A stretch of DNA of 64,000 bases from an uncultured Oscillospiraceae bacterium (GCA_947625815.1 CANQPU010000001.1:111001-175000); one strand, 5' to 3'. Positions 7,719 through 18,760 are shown, numbered from the stretch's first letter. A program made the numbers and translations. The notes: generated by a model not told the origin, from the letters alone.

Positions 7719-9011
7719 CTATCGGATCTGCCGGTCCGCGGCCTCCAGCTCCCCGATGGTGACGTCCCGGTCGTGACGGATGGGCTTCCAGCGTACCCGC
7801 ATGAAGACAGAGGCGAGGGCGATGAGCGGGCCGGTGGTGTTGAAGAAGGGCCAGAGGAGGATGTAGAGGGGCAGCTTCGGCCGGGAGCACCGGATGTGCC
7901 GCCGCTCCCGGAGGGCGATGACGGCACCCCAGAGGGCCCGGCGCAGCCAGGTGAGGCCGAAGGACCCCAAAAAGCCCAGAATCGCCCCCGGCAGGGTGTT
8001 CAGCGCGTACCCCGCCACTCCCGCCGCGGCCACCCCGGCCGCCACGGAGAGCGCCAGCTTTAGGATCGCCCCCAGGGCCCGGCACAGGGAGATGGGGAAG
8101 ACGTACATGAACATGTCGAAGCAGGAGAAGCTCTCCCGCGGGTGCCGGAAGGCGCCGGCGATGAGCCTGGGGAACAGCAGAAGGAAGCAGACCAGCCGCC
8201 CCTTGGCCCAGCGCAGCCGCTGGCGGACCATCACCCCCACGCTGTGGGGCTGCTCGTCGAAGAACTCCGCCGCCTCGCAAAACTCGATGTGCCGCCCCCG
8301 GGAGATTTGGTCCATGTAGAACTGGGCGTCCTCCGTGAGACACGTCCAGCGCCAGCCGTCCGCCAGGATGTGGGAGGACACGGCGTAGCCGCACCCGGCC
8401 ACGTGGGTGCTCTGGCGCAGCAGGGACCGGGGCCGGTGCATGGTCATGGTGCTCTCGTAGAAGTGCAGGCCGTAGGCGGCGGAGATGAAGTTGGTGTCGA
8501 AATTCTTGGTGTTCCGGTAGCCAACCGCCACGGTGCCGCAGGCGTCGAAGGCCCGGTTGATCTCCGTCACGAAGCTCCGGGACAGCAGATTGTCCGCGTC
8601 GAAGAAGAGATAGGCGTCCAGGCTCTCGATGCCGAAGTCCCGCCGGATGTGGTCGAAGAGGAACTCCAGCGCCCAGCCCTTCCGGGCCTTCTCCGGCTCG
8701 TGCCGCTCGTAGACCGTGGCCCCGTGGGCCCGGCAAATGTCGGCGGTGCCGTCCGTGCAGTTGTCCGCCACCACGAACACGTGGAGGAGCGCGGGGTCAT
8801 AGTCCTGCAGGGCGATGGACTCCAAAAGGCTCCCGATGACGCGCTCCTCGTTCCGGGCCGCGATGACGATGCCGTAGCTGTGGTCCTTCTTCGCCGGCGG
8901 AAACACCCTCTCCGGCCCGAAAAACCCCAGAACGGAGAACACGTCCCGGTAAAAGTGCAGCACCTTCCACACCTTTCCCGGCACCGCCAGCCCTTCCTCG
9001 ATCCAGCTCAT
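7719..9011 (-). CDS. Family 2 glycosyltransferase, membrane-bound
   Basis: A 430-residue GT-A fold glycosyltransferase. Near the N-terminus is YGIVIAARNEERVIGSLLES, then VVADNCTDGT, a DADN metal-binding motif near residue 138, LTEDAQFYM and RQRLRWAKG, the (Q/R)xxRW signature of processive family 2 enzymes. The C-terminal third has several hydrophobic spans. Substrate is unknown; polysaccharide or glycolipid synthesis are possible. The start is ATG 9011 with AGAGAGGG upstream; a GTG two codons earlier is the alternative. It is alone on its strand with no sugar-pathway neighbours. Confidence 0.8.
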   Translation of the reverse strand: MSWIEEGLAVPGKVWKVLHFYRDVFSVLGFFGPERVFPPAKKDHSYGIVIAARNEERVIGSLLESIALQDYDPALLHVFVVADNCTDGTADICRAHGATVYERHEPEKARKGWALEFLFDHIRRDFGIESLDAYLFFDADNLLSRSFVTEINRAFDACGTVAVGYRNTKNFDTNFISAAYGLHFYESTMTMHRPRSLLRQSTHVAGCGYAVSSHILADGWRWTCLTEDAQFYMDQISRGRHIEFCEAAEFFDEQPHSVGVMVRQRLRWAKGRLVCFLLLFPRLIAGAFRHPRESFSCFDMFMYVFPISLCRALGAILKLALSVAAGVAAAGVAGYALNTLPGAILGFLGSFGLTWLRRALWGAVIALRERRHIRCSRPKLPLYILLWPFFNTTGPLIALASVFMRVRWKPIRHDRDVTIGELEAADRQIR

Positions 9012-9063
9012 ACCCACCCTCTCTCTGCGTCATAAAACCGCCTGGCAATTTTGCGGGGCGGGA

Positions 9064-9438
9064 TCACACCTCGGCGATGACCTCGACTTCGACGAGGACC
9101 CCCTTGGGCAGATCCTTGACGGCCACACAGCTGCGGGCGGGCTTGGAGGTGAAGTATTTGCCGTAGACGGCGTTGAAGGCGCCGAAATCGGCAATGTCGG
9201 CCAAAAAGCAGGTGGTCTTGACGGCCTTGTCAAAGGAAGAGCCGGCGGCCTCCAGGACCTGGCCCAGGTTGCGCATGACCTGCTCGGTCTGGGCCTCGAT
9301 GCCCACGGCCTCCACGTTCCCCGTGGCGGGGTCGATGGCGATCTGGCCGGAGGTGAAGACGAGAGAGCCGGTGACAACGGCCTGGGAATAGGGGCCGATG
9401 GCGGCGGGGGCGGTGTCGGTATGTACGGTCTTGCTCAA
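9064..9438 (-). CDS. ridA: RidA family enamine/imine deaminase
   Basis: A 124-residue YjgF/YER057c/UK114 protein. The family hallmarks are APAAIGPYSQAV, LVFTSGQIAIDP, RNLGQVLEAAG and a closing ARSCVAVKDLPKGVLVEVE, which supplies the active-site Arg. It hydrolyses the reactive 2-aminoacrylate and related enamines made by PLP enzymes such as threonine dehydratase, and lies just downstream of ilvA, so the pairing is functional. The start is TTG 9438 with GGAGTG 6 bases before; the ORF continues upstream but without family similarity. Confidence 0.92.
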   Translation of the reverse strand: MSKTVHTDTAPAAIGPYSQAVVTGSLVFTSGQIAIDPATGNVEAVGIEAQTEQVMRNLGQVLEAAGSSFDKAVKTTCFLADIADFGAFNAVYGKYFTSKPARSCVAVKDLPKGVLVEVEVIAEV

Positions 9439-9543
9439 AAAAAACACTCCTTTACAAACGTCCTTCTTTTGACAGCCCACCCCCGTTACCGGGCGCATAG
9501 CCCGGACACGCAGGGGGCAGGAAGCGAAATAAAGTCCTTTTTG

Positions 9544-9571
9544 GTCACTTTTTCTTTCAGGAAAAAGTGAC
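9544..9571 (-). terminator. Hairpin at the end of the branched-chain operon
   Basis: Arms GTCACTTTTTC and GAAAAAGTGAC with a 6-base loop begin inside the ilvA stop codon region. A second GC-rich hairpin (CCGGGC/GCCCGG) lies at about 9479-9517. Together they probably end or attenuate the operon before ridA. Confidence 0.55.
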
Positions 9572-10770
9572 TACTCGTCGATGAGCTTGAAGCCCTGATT
9601 TTTCAAAGCGCAGCGGATGGCCTTGATGTGCTCGTGGTTGCGGGTCTCCAGCTCCAGCCGCAGGTAGCAGCCGTTGATGTCGCTGCCCTCGTTGGCATGC
9701 TCATAGTGGACGGAGACCACGTTCCCGCCCTCCCGGGCGATGCACCCGGCCACCTTCTCCAGCTGGCCCGGCTTATCCACCAGCTCTATGGTGAGCTGGC
9801 ACCGCCGGCCGGACATCAGAAGGCCCCGGTCGATGACGCGGGAGAGGATGTTCACGTCCACGTTGCCGCCGGAGAGGAGGCAGACGACCTTCTTGCCCTT
9901 GATGGGGACCTTGTTAAACATGGCGGCGGCCACGGAGATGGCGCCGGCGCCCTCGGTGACCAGCTTTTGCTGTTCCATCAGGGCCAGGATGGCCGCGGCG
10001 ATCTCGTCGTCCGTCACGGTGACCACGTCGTCCACATATTCGCCGGTGATGGCGAAGGTGTTCTCCCCCGGGGTCTTGACGGCGATGCCGTCGGCGATGG
10101 TGGAGACGGCGGGCAGGTGGACGATCTCCTTCTGACGAAGGGAGTTGACCATGCTGGGCGCGCCGGCGGCCTGGACGCCGTAGACCTTCACATTGGGGTT
10201 GAGCTGCTTCACGGCGAAGGCCACGCCGGAGATGAGCCCGCCGCCGCCTACGGGGACGATGACGGCGTCCATGTCGGGGATCTGCTCCATGAGTTCAAGC
10301 CCGATGGTGCCCTGACCCTCGATGACGAGCTCGTCGTCAAAGGGGTGGATGAAGCTGTACCCCTTCTCGTCCCGAAGCTGAAGGGCCCGCTCATAGGCGT
10401 CGTCATAGACGCCCTCCACCAGGACCACCTCCGCGCCGTAGGACTTGGTGGCCTCCACCTTGGAGATGGGCGCGCCGTCGGGGAGACAGATGACCGCCTT
10501 GATCCCGGCCTTTTTTGCCGCCAGGGCCACGCCCTGGGCGTGGTTGCCGGCGGAGCAGGCGATAACGCCCCGGGCCTTCTCCTCATCGGAGAGCTGGCTG
10601 ATCTTGTAGTAGGCCCCGCGGACCTTAAAGGAGCCGGTGATCTGGAGATTTTCGGTTTTCAGATAGACCTCGGCGTCCGGGTTTATGCGGGGCGCGTAGA
10701 TGACGTCCGTGTCCCGGATGACCTCCTTGAGGACATATCTGGCGTGGTAGATCCTGTCAAGTGTTAGCAC
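9571..10770 (-). CDS. ilvA: Threonine ammonia-lyase (threonine dehydratase)
   Basis: PLP enzyme making 2-oxobutanoate from threonine, the first step to isoleucine. The 399 residues have the PLP lysine at residue 49 in GSFKVRGA, SAGNHAQGVA, a glycine loop PVGGGGLIS and a C-terminal ACT-like domain from about residue 325 (CQLTIELVDKPGQL). This is the shorter TdcB-like architecture with one ACT domain rather than the long E. coli IlvA. GTG start with GGGAGGAAT upstream. It is the last gene of the leu-ilv operon, so a biosynthetic role is likely. The operon's T-box senses leucine tRNA, so isoleucine control may rest on the ACT domain. Confidence 0.93.
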   Translation of the reverse strand: MLTLDRIYHARYVLKEVIRDTDVIYAPRINPDAEVYLKTENLQITGSFKVRGAYYKISQLSDEEKARGVIACSAGNHAQGVALAAKKAGIKAVICLPDGAPISKVEATKSYGAEVVLVEGVYDDAYERALQLRDEKGYSFIHPFDDELVIEGQGTIGLELMEQIPDMDAVIVPVGGGGLISGVAFAVKQLNPNVKVYGVQAAGAPSMVNSLRQKEIVHLPAVSTIADGIAVKTPGENTFAITGEYVDDVVTVTDDEIAAAILALMEQQKLVTEGAGAISVAAAMFNKVPIKGKKVVCLLSGGNVDVNILSRVIDRGLLMSGRRCQLTIELVDKPGQLEKVAGCIAREGGNVVSVHYEHANEGSDINGCYLRLELETRNHEHIKAIRCALKNQGFKLIDE

Positions 10771-11973
10771 TTATATTCCTCCCTCGTGGGGTGTATTGGC
10801 GAGAAGACTGTCGGTAAACTGCTCGGCGGCTCTGGGCGTCATGCCGCCGCGGCGGAGGGCAAAGGCGCAGGCCCGGGTGTCGAGATCGTCGGTCAGCGGG
10901 ATGCCCTTTTTTTCCGCCAGCTCCCGGACGATCCGCAGATAGAGGGCCTTCGGCGGCTTCGTGAAGAGGATGGTGAGCCCGAACCGGTCCGAGAGGGCCA
11001 CCGTGTCCTGGATGGTGTCGTTCAGGTGGATGTCGTCCCCGTCCCGGTCGGACATGGACTCCTTCACCAGGTGCCGGCGGTTGGAGGTGGCGTAAATGAC
11101 GGTGTTGGGGGCCTTCACGCTGACGGAGCCCTCCAGGATCGCCTTCATGGCGGAGAAGGTGTCGTCGTTTTTCTCGAAAGAGAGATCGTCGATGAAGAGG
11201 ATGAATTTCAGGGGGTTGTCGCGCAGATGCTCCATGATGGCGGGGATGTGGGAGAGCTGGGCCTTCGGCACCTCGATGAGCCGCAGGCCCTCCGGCGAGA
11301 GGAGATTCGCCACGGCCTTGACGGAGCTGGATTTGCCGGTCCCCGCGTCGCCGATGAGCAGAGCGTTGGCCGCCGGCAGTCCCCGGAGAAGGGCCCGGGT
11401 GTTGTCCAGGAGCTGTCCGCGCTGGAGCTCATAGCCGACCAGGTCGGCTATATCGGTCCTGTCCGGCGTGTGCACGGGCCGGATCTCCCCGTCCGTCACC
11501 CGGAACATGGTGTGACGGGCGTACTGGCCGTAGCCGGTGACGTTGATCCTGGCGATGCGCTTTTCAAACTCAGCGGCGAAGTCCAGCTTCTCCGATTCAA
11601 AGCCGGGGAGGTAGCCGTCAAAGCCGATGAGGGACCTGAAGTCCCGTGCAGTGAGGTCCGAGAGGTCCTGAAAGACCCCCAGCTCACCCTCCACTGCCTC
11701 ACGGAGCACCGGCGGGACCTCCTCGCCCCTGGCGCGGAGGATGACGTATCTGTTCTCGTCCTCCGACGCGGCGTCAAGGAGGTAGCGGCTCAGGCTGCAG
11801 CCGTTGTCATAGAGGGCGGCGACGAAATCGGCGTACCGCTCCACCATTTGGGACTCGTCACCCTCGCACTCAAAAAAGCTGCGCAGGGCGGTGAGCACCG
11901 GACCGTTTTTTACGCCGCGGAACACCACGATGGACGCAAGGCGCGCCGCGGCGGTGGGTAAACTGTCAAGCAT
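10771..11973 (-). CDS. DUF815 family AAA+ ATPase
   Basis: A 400-residue ATPase of the DUF815 family. Walker A is GDAGTGKSSS near residue 210, Walker B is FILFIDDLSFE, and a sensor-like YATSNRRHL follows. The N-terminal half is a family-specific region without known function. It lies directly between leuB and ilvA: leuB stops two bases before its ATG, and ilvA begins one base after its stop. Such tight packing implies co-expression with branched-chain synthesis, but no biochemical link is known to me. A helper or remodelling ATPase is the neutral reading. Confidence 0.85.
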   Translation of the reverse strand: MLDSLPTAAARLASIVVFRGVKNGPVLTALRSFFECEGDESQMVERYADFVAALYDNGCSLSRYLLDAASEDENRYVILRARGEEVPPVLREAVEGELGVFQDLSDLTARDFRSLIGFDGYLPGFESEKLDFAAEFEKRIARINVTGYGQYARHTMFRVTDGEIRPVHTPDRTDIADLVGYELQRGQLLDNTRALLRGLPAANALLIGDAGTGKSSSVKAVANLLSPEGLRLIEVPKAQLSHIPAIMEHLRDNPLKFILFIDDLSFEKNDDTFSAMKAILEGSVSVKAPNTVIYATSNRRHLVKESMSDRDGDDIHLNDTIQDTVALSDRFGLTILFTKPPKALYLRIVRELAEKKGIPLTDDLDTRACAFALRRGGMTPRAAEQFTDSLLANTPHEGGI

Positions 11974-11974
11974 A

Positions 11975-13051
11975 TCAGAGCCTCGCTATGATCTGGCCGG
12001 TCATGGCCTCGGTGCCCAGGGGGGTCTTCCCGGAGGCGCCCGCGATGTCCGCGGTGCGGAGCCCGTCGTTGAGGCACCCGTCCACCGCCGCCTCGATGGC
12101 GTCGGCCTCGGCCGCAAGGCCGAAGGAGTAGCGCAGCATCATGGCCGCGGAGAGGACGGTGGCGATGGGGTTGGCGATACCGCGCCCGGCAATGTCCGGG
12201 GCGGAGCCGTGGATGGGCTCGTACATGCCGCGGGTGGTCTCGTTGAGGCTGGCGGAGGGGAGCATACCGATGGAGCCGGTGATCTGGCTGGCCTCGTCGG
12301 AGAGGATGTCGCCGAACATGTTGCTGGTGACGATCACGTCAAACTGTGCGGGGTCCTTCACCAGCTGCATGGCGGCGTTGTCCACCAGCACGTCATTCAG
12401 GGCCACGTCCGGATACTCGGCGTCCCGGATCTCATGGACGGTCCTGCGCCAAAGCCGCGAAGTCTCCAGCACGTTTGCCTTGTCGATGGAGCTTACCTTC
12501 CCCCGGCGCTTGCGGGCCGTCTCAAAGGCCACCCGGGCGATGCGCTCGATCTCAAAGCGGGAGTAGCATTCGGTGTCGAAGGCCTCCTCCCCATATTTGC
12601 CCTGCCGGTAACCCCGGTCGCCGAAGTAGATGCCGCCGGTGAGCTCCCGGACGATCATGATGTCAAAGCCGTTCTTCACGATGTCGGGCCGCAGGGGGCA
12701 GTCGCCCGAGAGGGCCGGGTAGAGCCTGGCCGGACGGAGATTGGTGAAGAGGCCCAGGGCGGAGCGGATGCCGAGTAACGCCTTCTCGGGGCGCAGATCT
12801 CCGGGCAGGGTGTCCCACTTGGGGCCGCCCACGGCGCCCAGGAGCACGCTGTCGGAGGCTAAACATCCGTCCACCGTCTCCTGCGGGAGGGGCGCGCCGG
12901 TGGCGTCGATGGCCGCGCCGCCGATGAGATAGGGGGTGAAGTTGAAGGTGTGGCCGTACTTTTTCCCCACGGCCTCCAGCACCCGCACGGCGCTGTCTAC
13001 GATCTCCGGGCCGATGCCGTCGCCCCGGAGCAGAGCGATGTTGTATGTCAT
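11975..13051 (-). CDS. leuB: 3-isopropylmalate dehydrogenase
   Basis: NAD-dependent oxidative decarboxylation of 3-isopropylmalate in leucine synthesis, 358 residues. The start [17 protein letters not shown], the substrate-binding block [12 protein letters not shown], the catalytic Tyr/Lys region [10 protein letters not shown] and the NAD site [18 protein letters not shown] are all present. It is separated from leuC-leuD by a 140-residue unknown gene. Its ribosome site lies in the end of that gene, so translation is probably coupled. Confidence 0.96.
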   Translation of the reverse strand: MTYNIALLRGDGIGPEIVDSAVRVLEAVGKKYGHTFNFTPYLIGGAAIDATGAPLPQETVDGCLASDSVLLGAVGGPKWDTLPGDLRPEKALLGIRSALGLFTNLRPARLYPALSGDCPLRPDIVKNGFDIMIVRELTGGIYFGDRGYRQGKYGEEAFDTECYSRFEIERIARVAFETARKRRGKVSSIDKANVLETSRLWRRTVHEIRDAEYPDVALNDVLVDNAAMQLVKDPAQFDVIVTSNMFGDILSDEASQITGSIGMLPSASLNETTRGMYEPIHGSAPDIAGRGIANPIATVLSAAMMLRYSFGLAAEADAIEAAVDGCLNDGLRTADIAGASGKTPLGTEAMTGQIIARL

Positions 13052-13060
13052 GATCTTGAC

Positions 13061-13483
13061 CTACCATTCTTTTTGGATTATCTCGTTTATTCTGCTTTGT
13101 ACATCCGGCTCCCAGCCGTCCTGAAAAAGGGCCTCGATCTCCTCCGTAAGCTGTCTGCTTCTCCTGTCGAACGCTCCGATGGATCTGCCAAGGTCGATTC
13201 TCGCCCCGTCCACGTCCAAAGCCAGACGGTCATCAGGGACCAGCAGGACCTCTCTGGGCTTTTGGCCCCGGTACGCCTTTTTCAGAAGCGATAAATAGCA
13301 CGCCGTGATTTCCGGCACGAACTGTTCCTTCCCCGGCTCAGACACGTTGGGGACGCCGATCACATGACCCTGGGAAATAAGGTCCTCCGTCTCCGCCATC
13401 TCGCGTTCTATCTCCTGAACGACCTTTCCCTCGATCGGCTTTAACAGCTTCCGGAGAAGGCCGGTGAGCAAACTGTCCGCCAT
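13061..13483 (-). CDS. Unknown 140-residue protein within the leucine operon
   Basis: I do not recognise this protein. It is a mostly helical, charged, soluble polypeptide with no signal peptide or membrane span. The N-terminal part (LLRKLLKPIEGKVVQEIEREM) looks amphipathic, and the C-terminal part ends DVQSRINEIIQKEW. Its ATG lies 6 bases after the leuD stop, with a TGTGGGG site, and leuB starts 9 bases after its end, so it is a genuine cotranscribed gene. Its base composition is slightly more AT-rich than its neighbours, hinting at a later insertion into the operon. Confidence 0.7.
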   Translation of the reverse strand: MADSLLTGLLRKLLKPIEGKVVQEIEREMAETEDLISQGHVIGVPNVSEPGKEQFVPEITACYLSLLKKAYRGQKPREVLLVPDDRLALDVDGARIDLGRSIGAFDRRSRQLTEEIEALFQDGWEPDVQSRINEIIQKEW

Positions 13484-13489
13484 GCTTTT

Positions 13490-13984
13490 TTACCCCACAA
13501 TCCCTTTTTTGGCCGCCTCCACCAGGCCCCCGGCGGAGATGATGTTCTGGATGAACTCCGGGAAGGGCTCGGTTTTGAAGCTCTGCCCGGTGGTCACATC
13601 GGTGATGACGCCGGCATCCAGGTCGGCGCTGACCTCGTGGCCCTCCCCGATGGCCTCGGCGGCCTCGGGGCACTCCACGATGGCCAGGCCAATGTTGATG
13701 GCGTTGCGGTAAAAGATGCGGGCAAAGCTTTTCGCGATCACCAGGGAGATGCCGCTGTTCTTAATGGCGATGGGGGCGTGCTCCCGGGAGGAGCCGCAGC
13801 CGAAATTCTCGCCGCCCACTAAGATGTCGCCGGGCTTTATTTTGTCGTGGAAGGACTTGTCGATGTCCTCCATGCAGTGGAGCGCCAGCTCCCTGGGGTC
13901 GCTGGTGTTCAGATACCGGGCGGGGATGATCACGTCGGTGTCCACGTTGTCGCCGTACTTGACGACCTTTCCATTACATTTCAT
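13490..13984 (-). CDS. leuD: 3-isopropylmalate dehydratase small subunit
   Basis: Swivelling small subunit of isopropylmalate isomerase, 164 residues. It starts [19 protein letters not shown] and has the active-site loop [12 protein letters not shown] and the [13 protein letters not shown] segment. The compact form matches the archaeal/clostridial LeuD type. The ATG overlaps the leuC stop (ATGA), so the two subunits are made together. An upstream in-frame extension is out-of-frame leuC sequence and is not used. Confidence 0.95.
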   Translation of the reverse strand: MKCNGKVVKYGDNVDTDVIIPARYLNTSDPRELALHCMEDIDKSFHDKIKPGDILVGGENFGCGSSREHAPIAIKNSGISLVIAKSFARIFYRNAINIGLAIVECPEAAEAIGEGHEVSADLDAGVITDVTTGQSFKTEPFPEFIQNIISAGGLVEAAKKGIVG

Positions 13985-15246
13985 CTCATTACCTCCTGGG
14001 CGGAAGCGATACGCCCCAGCACGGCGCTGGCGGCGGCGGTGGCGGGGGAGGCCAGGTAGACCTCGCTCAGGACGTGGCCCATGCGGCCCACAAAGTTGCG
14101 GTTGGTGGTGGAGACGCACCTTTCGCCCTCGGCCAGGATGCCCATGTACCCCCCGAGACACGGCCCGCAGGTGGGGGTGGAGACCACACAGCCGGCCTCG
14201 ATGAAGTCCCTCAGATATCCGGCCTCCATGCACTTTAAGTAGATGTCCTGGGTGGCGGGGATGATGATGGCGCGCACGTTTTTGGCCACCTTGCGGCCCC
14301 GGAGGATGTCGGCGGCCTCCTTCATGTCCTTGAAAAGCCCGTTGGTGCAGGAGCCAATGACCACCTGGTCGATCCTGACCTCACCGATCTCGTCCACGGT
14401 GTGGGTGTTCTCGGGCAAATGCGGGAACGCCACGGTGGGGCGGAGCTTGGAGAGATCGATCTCATACGTCGCGTCGTACTGCGCGTCCTCATCGGCCCGG
14501 AAAACGTGAAGCTCCCGCTTGGCGTGCTCGGCCTCGTAGGCCAGGGTCACGTCGTCCACCTCAAAGATGCCGTTTTTCGCCCCGGCCTCGATAGCCATGT
14601 TGCAGACGGTGAGCCTGTCCGGCATGGGGAGGCTGTGGGCGCCGGGGCCGGTGAACTCCATGGACTTGTAGCGCGCCCCGTCCACGCCGATCATGCCGAT
14701 GATATGTAAAATGAGGTCCTTGCCGGAGACATAGGGGGGGAGCCGGCCGGTGAGGACAAAGCGAATGGCGGAGGGGACCTTGAACCAGGCCTTGCCGGTG
14801 GCCATGCCGAAGGCCATGTCGGTGGAGCCCACGCCGGTGGAGAAGGCCCCCAGGGCCCCGTAGGTGCAGGTGTGGGAGTCCGCGCCTATGGCCAGATCCC
14901 CCGTGACCACCAGCCCCTCCTCGGGGATCAAAGCGTGCTCGATGCCCATCCGGCCCACGTCGTAGAAGCTCTCCAGCTCCTGTTCCGAGGCAAAATCCCG
15001 GCAGCACTTGCACTGCTGGGCGGCCTTGATGTCCTTGTTGGGCACAAAATGGTCCATGATGAGGGTGACGCTGTCGGGGTTTGCCACTTTTTCAAACCCC
15101 ATCTTTTTAAACTCCCGGATGGCCACCGGGGAGGTAATGTCGTTTCCGTGTATGCGGTCCAGCCGGCAAAGTATGAGCTGGCCCGCCTCCACGGAGGGAA
15201 GGCCCGCGTGGGCGGCCAGGATCTTCTGGGACATGGTCATTGGCAT
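13981..15246 (-). CDS. leuC: 3-isopropylmalate dehydratase large subunit
   Basis: Catalytic subunit of isopropylmalate isomerase, 421 residues, an aconitase relative with a [4Fe-4S] cluster. Cluster ligands are in VIGSCTNG and [31 protein letters not shown] is the substrate-binding block. The length fits the shorter clostridial LeuC. The ATG at 15246 is preceded by AGGTGAT. It follows ilvD with a short gap and overlaps leuD. Confidence 0.96.
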   Translation of the reverse strand: MPMTMSQKILAAHAGLPSVEAGQLILCRLDRIHGNDITSPVAIREFKKMGFEKVANPDSVTLIMDHFVPNKDIKAAQQCKCCRDFASEQELESFYDVGRMGIEHALIPEEGLVVTGDLAIGADSHTCTYGALGAFSTGVGSTDMAFGMATGKAWFKVPSAIRFVLTGRLPPYVSGKDLILHIIGMIGVDGARYKSMEFTGPGAHSLPMPDRLTVCNMAIEAGAKNGIFEVDDVTLAYEAEHAKRELHVFRADEDAQYDATYEIDLSKLRPTVAFPHLPENTHTVDEIGEVRIDQVVIGSCTNGLFKDMKEAADILRGRKVAKNVRAIIIPATQDIYLKCMEAGYLRDFIEAGCVVSTPTCGPCLGGYMGILAEGERCVSTTNRNFVGRMGHVLSEVYLASPATAAASAVLGRIASAQEVMR

Positions 15247-15303
15247 AATGTATCACCTCATTGGCGCGGGGCTGGATACCGTGCCGGCCCCGTTCAGGTT
15301 CGT

Positions 15304-16968
15304 TTACGGCTTGTTGATGATAGCTCCCTTGTCGGCGGAGCTGACCTGCTGGGCGTAGCGCCTGAGGTAGCCGGTGATGTCGGTTTTCACCAGGGGCTTC
15401 TCGGCGGCGCGGCGCTTGGCGATCTCCTCATCGGAGACCTTCAGGGTGATGGTGTGGGCCGGGATGTCGATGGCGATGGGGTCGCCCTCGTGGACGTAGG
15501 CGATGAGTCCGCCGGAGGCGGCCTCGGGGCTCACGTGGCCGATGGAGGCGCCGCGGGTGGCGCCGGAGAAGCGGCCGTCGGTGATGAGGGCCACGGACTT
15601 ATCTAATCCGGCCCCCGCGATGGCGGAGGTGGGGTTCAGCATCTCCCGCATCCCCGGTCCCCCGGCGGGGCCCTCGTAGCGGATGACGATGACGTCCCCG
15701 GGGCGGATGCCGCGCCCGTGGATGACACGGATAGCCTCCTCCTCGCTGTTAAAGACCCGGGCGGGGCCCTCATGCCGGAGCATTTCCGGGGCCACGGCGG
15801 AGCGTTTCACCACGCAGCCGTTCTCGGCCAGGTTCCCAAAGAGCACGGCGATGCCGCCGGTCTCGGAGTAGGGGTGGTCGATGGGCCGGATGATCTCCGG
15901 GTTCAGGTTTTCGGCGTCGGCGATGTTCTCGCCCAGGGTCTTGCCGGTGCAGGTCATGACGGAGGTGTCGATGAGGCCCTTTTTCGTCAGCTCCTTCAGG
16001 ACGGCGTAGACGCCGCCGGCCTCGTTGAGGTCCTCCATGTAGGTGGGACCGGCGGGGGCCAGGTGGCAGAGGTTCGGCGTTTTAGCGCTGATCTCATTGG
16101 CCATCTTGAGGTCAAAGTCCACCCCGCACTCGTTGGCAATGGCGGGCAGGTGCAGCATGGAGTTGGTGGAGCACCCCAGGGCCATGTCGGCGGTGAGGGC
16201 GTTGCGGATAGCGGCGGCGGTCATGATGTCCCGGGCGCGGATATTCTTCCGCACCAGCTCCATCACCTGCATCCCGGCGCGCTTGGCCAGGCTTATGCGG
16301 GCCGAGTAGGCCGCGGGGATGGTGCCGTTGCCCCGAAGGCCCATGCCTAAGACCTCGGTCAGGCAATTCATGGAGTTGGCGGTGTACATGCCGGAGCAGG
16401 AGCCGCAGGAGGGGCAGGTCTTGCACTCGTACTCCCGCAGCTTGGCCTCGTCAATTTTTCCGGCGGAGTAGGCGCCCACGGCCTCAAACATGCTGGAAAG
16501 GCTGGTCTTGTGCCCGTCCACCCGACCTGCCAGCATGGGCCCGCCGGAGACGAAGACGGTGGGCAGGTTGAGCCGCGCCGCCGCCATGAGAAGGCCGGGC
16601 ACGTTTTTGTCGCAGTTGGGGATCATCACAAGGCCGTCAAACCCGTGGGCCATCACCATGCACTCGGTGGAGTCGGCGATTAGGTCCCGGGTGACGAGAG
16701 AGTACTTCATCCCCACGTGACCCATGGCGATGCCGTCGCACACGGCAATGGCGGGGAAGACGATGGGGGTGCCGCCGGCCATGGCCACGCCGGTCTTCAC
16801 GGCCTCGGTGATTTTGTCCAGGTTCATGTGGCCGGGGACGATCTCGTTATAGCTGCTGACGATGCCAATAAGGGGCCGCTGAAGCTCCTCGTCCGTCAGC
16901 CCCAGGGCATAATAGAGCGAACGGTGCGGCGCGTTGCCGAAGCCGTTGACGATGGTGTCTTTTACCAT
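15304..16968 (-). CDS. ilvD: Dihydroxy-acid dehydratase
   Basis: Fe-S dehydratase in valine/isoleucine synthesis, also feeding pantothenate, 554 residues. Cluster cysteines are seen in [28 protein letters not shown] and the region around [12 protein letters not shown]. The C-terminal motif [13 protein letters not shown] and [11 protein letters not shown] are typical of IlvD/Edd. The ATG has AAGGAGG upstream. It lies in the middle of the operon, separated from ilvC by a 100-base hairpin repeat. Confidence 0.96.
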   Translation of the reverse strand: MVKDTIVNGFGNAPHRSLYYALGLTDEELQRPLIGIVSSYNEIVPGHMNLDKITEAVKTGVAMAGGTPIVFPAIAVCDGIAMGHVGMKYSLVTRDLIADSTECMVMAHGFDGLVMIPNCDKNVPGLLMAAARLNLPTVFVSGGPMLAGRVDGHKTSLSSMFEAVGAYSAGKIDEAKLREYECKTCPSCGSCSGMYTANSMNCLTEVLGMGLRGNGTIPAAYSARISLAKRAGMQVMELVRKNIRARDIMTAAAIRNALTADMALGCSTNSMLHLPAIANECGVDFDLKMANEISAKTPNLCHLAPAGPTYMEDLNEAGGVYAVLKELTKKGLIDTSVMTCTGKTLGENIADAENLNPEIIRPIDHPYSETGGIAVLFGNLAENGCVVKRSAVAPEMLRHEGPARVFNSEEEAIRVIHGRGIRPGDVIVIRYEGPAGGPGMREMLNPTSAIAGAGLDKSVALITDGRFSGATRGASIGHVSPEAASGGLIAYVHEGDPIAIDIPAHTITLKVSDEEIAKRRAAEKPLVKTDITGYLRRYAQQVSSADKGAIINKP

Positions 16969-17014
16969 TGTGGTGCCTCCTTATGGTTTGGAGAATGGCG
17001 GTTGAAAGGGGAAA

Positions 17015-17114
17015 GGGGCGGGTTTGGAACCCGCCCCTACGCAATATGACGGGGTACGTCAAAGATCAAGAAGGGGTTTATATTCCCTTGTAGGGGCGGG
17101 TCCCAGACCCGCCC
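17015..17114. repeat. MITE-like 100-base element between ilvC and ilvD
   Basis: Terminal inverted repeats of about 25 bases, GGGGCGGGTTTGGAACCCGC onward at the left and GTAGGGGCGGGTCCCAGACC onward at the right, enclose about 50 bases. Each end is itself a hairpin (GGGCGGGT/ACCCGCCC). A related hairpin, AAGGGCGGGTTTCAAACCCG, ends the PFK gene at 61951. The element lies inside an operon, so it must allow read-through on the minus strand. Confidence 0.7.
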
Positions 17115-17122
17115 GGTTTCAT

Positions 17123-18166
<1,044 letters not shown>

Positions 18167-18232
18167 TTATCGTTTCGGCTTTGCGCCGTGGAAAGCAAAT
18201 GACCGGGTCCTGTTCCGGCCTTCAGGGCCGGT

Positions 18233-18757
18233 TCAGTTCACGTCCTCCGATTCCAGGATGCTTCCGCCGCCCTTCTGGAGCGCGACGATGCCGGTGCGGC
18301 AGAGCTCGATGATCCCGAGGGGCTTGATCATCTCAATGAGGGCGTCGATCTTGTCCGGGGTGCCGGTCACCTCGATGCACAGGGCGTCCACGGAGTAGTT
18401 GATGATCTTGGCCTTGAAGATGTCGAGGGCGGAGAGGACCCGCTGGTGGTTGTCCGGGTCGTTTTTGATCTTCACCAAAATGAGCTCCCGCTCGATGGCG
18501 TCTATCTCCTCCAAAAGCTCCACCTTCTTGACGTTGAAGAGCTTTCGGAGTTGGTTGAGCATCTGGGCCCGGGCGTAGCCGTCGCCGGACATGGTGATGG
18601 TGATGCGGGAATACTCCGGCGACTCGGTGACGCCCACGGTCAGGGAGTCGATGTTGAAGCCCCGGCGGGTGAACATGCTGGTGACACGCGTCAGGACGCC
18701 GAACTTATTCTCCACGTAGACGGCAATGACAAATTTGTTGCTCTTCGCTTCCGCCAT
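18233..18757 (-). CDS. ilvN: Acetolactate synthase small (regulatory) subunit
   Basis: Regulatory partner of IlvB, 174 residues. An ACT domain covers roughly residues 8-80 (FVIAVYVENKFGVLTRVTSM, RRGFNIDSLTVG), followed by the ALS small-subunit C-terminal domain. The length matches the IlvH-type subunit that confers valine inhibition. The ATG lies just past the ilvB stop with an AAGGGGGTG site. A 90-base gap with a GCC-rich hairpin separates it from ilvC. Confidence 0.94.
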   Translation of the reverse strand: MAEAKSNKFVIAVYVENKFGVLTRVTSMFTRRGFNIDSLTVGVTESPEYSRITITMSGDGYARAQMLNQLRKLFNVKKVELLEEIDAIERELILVKIKNDPDNHQRVLSALDIFKAKIINYSVDALCIEVTGTPDKIDALIEMIKPLGIIELCRTGIVALQKGGGSILESEDVN

Positions 18758-18760
18758 GGC

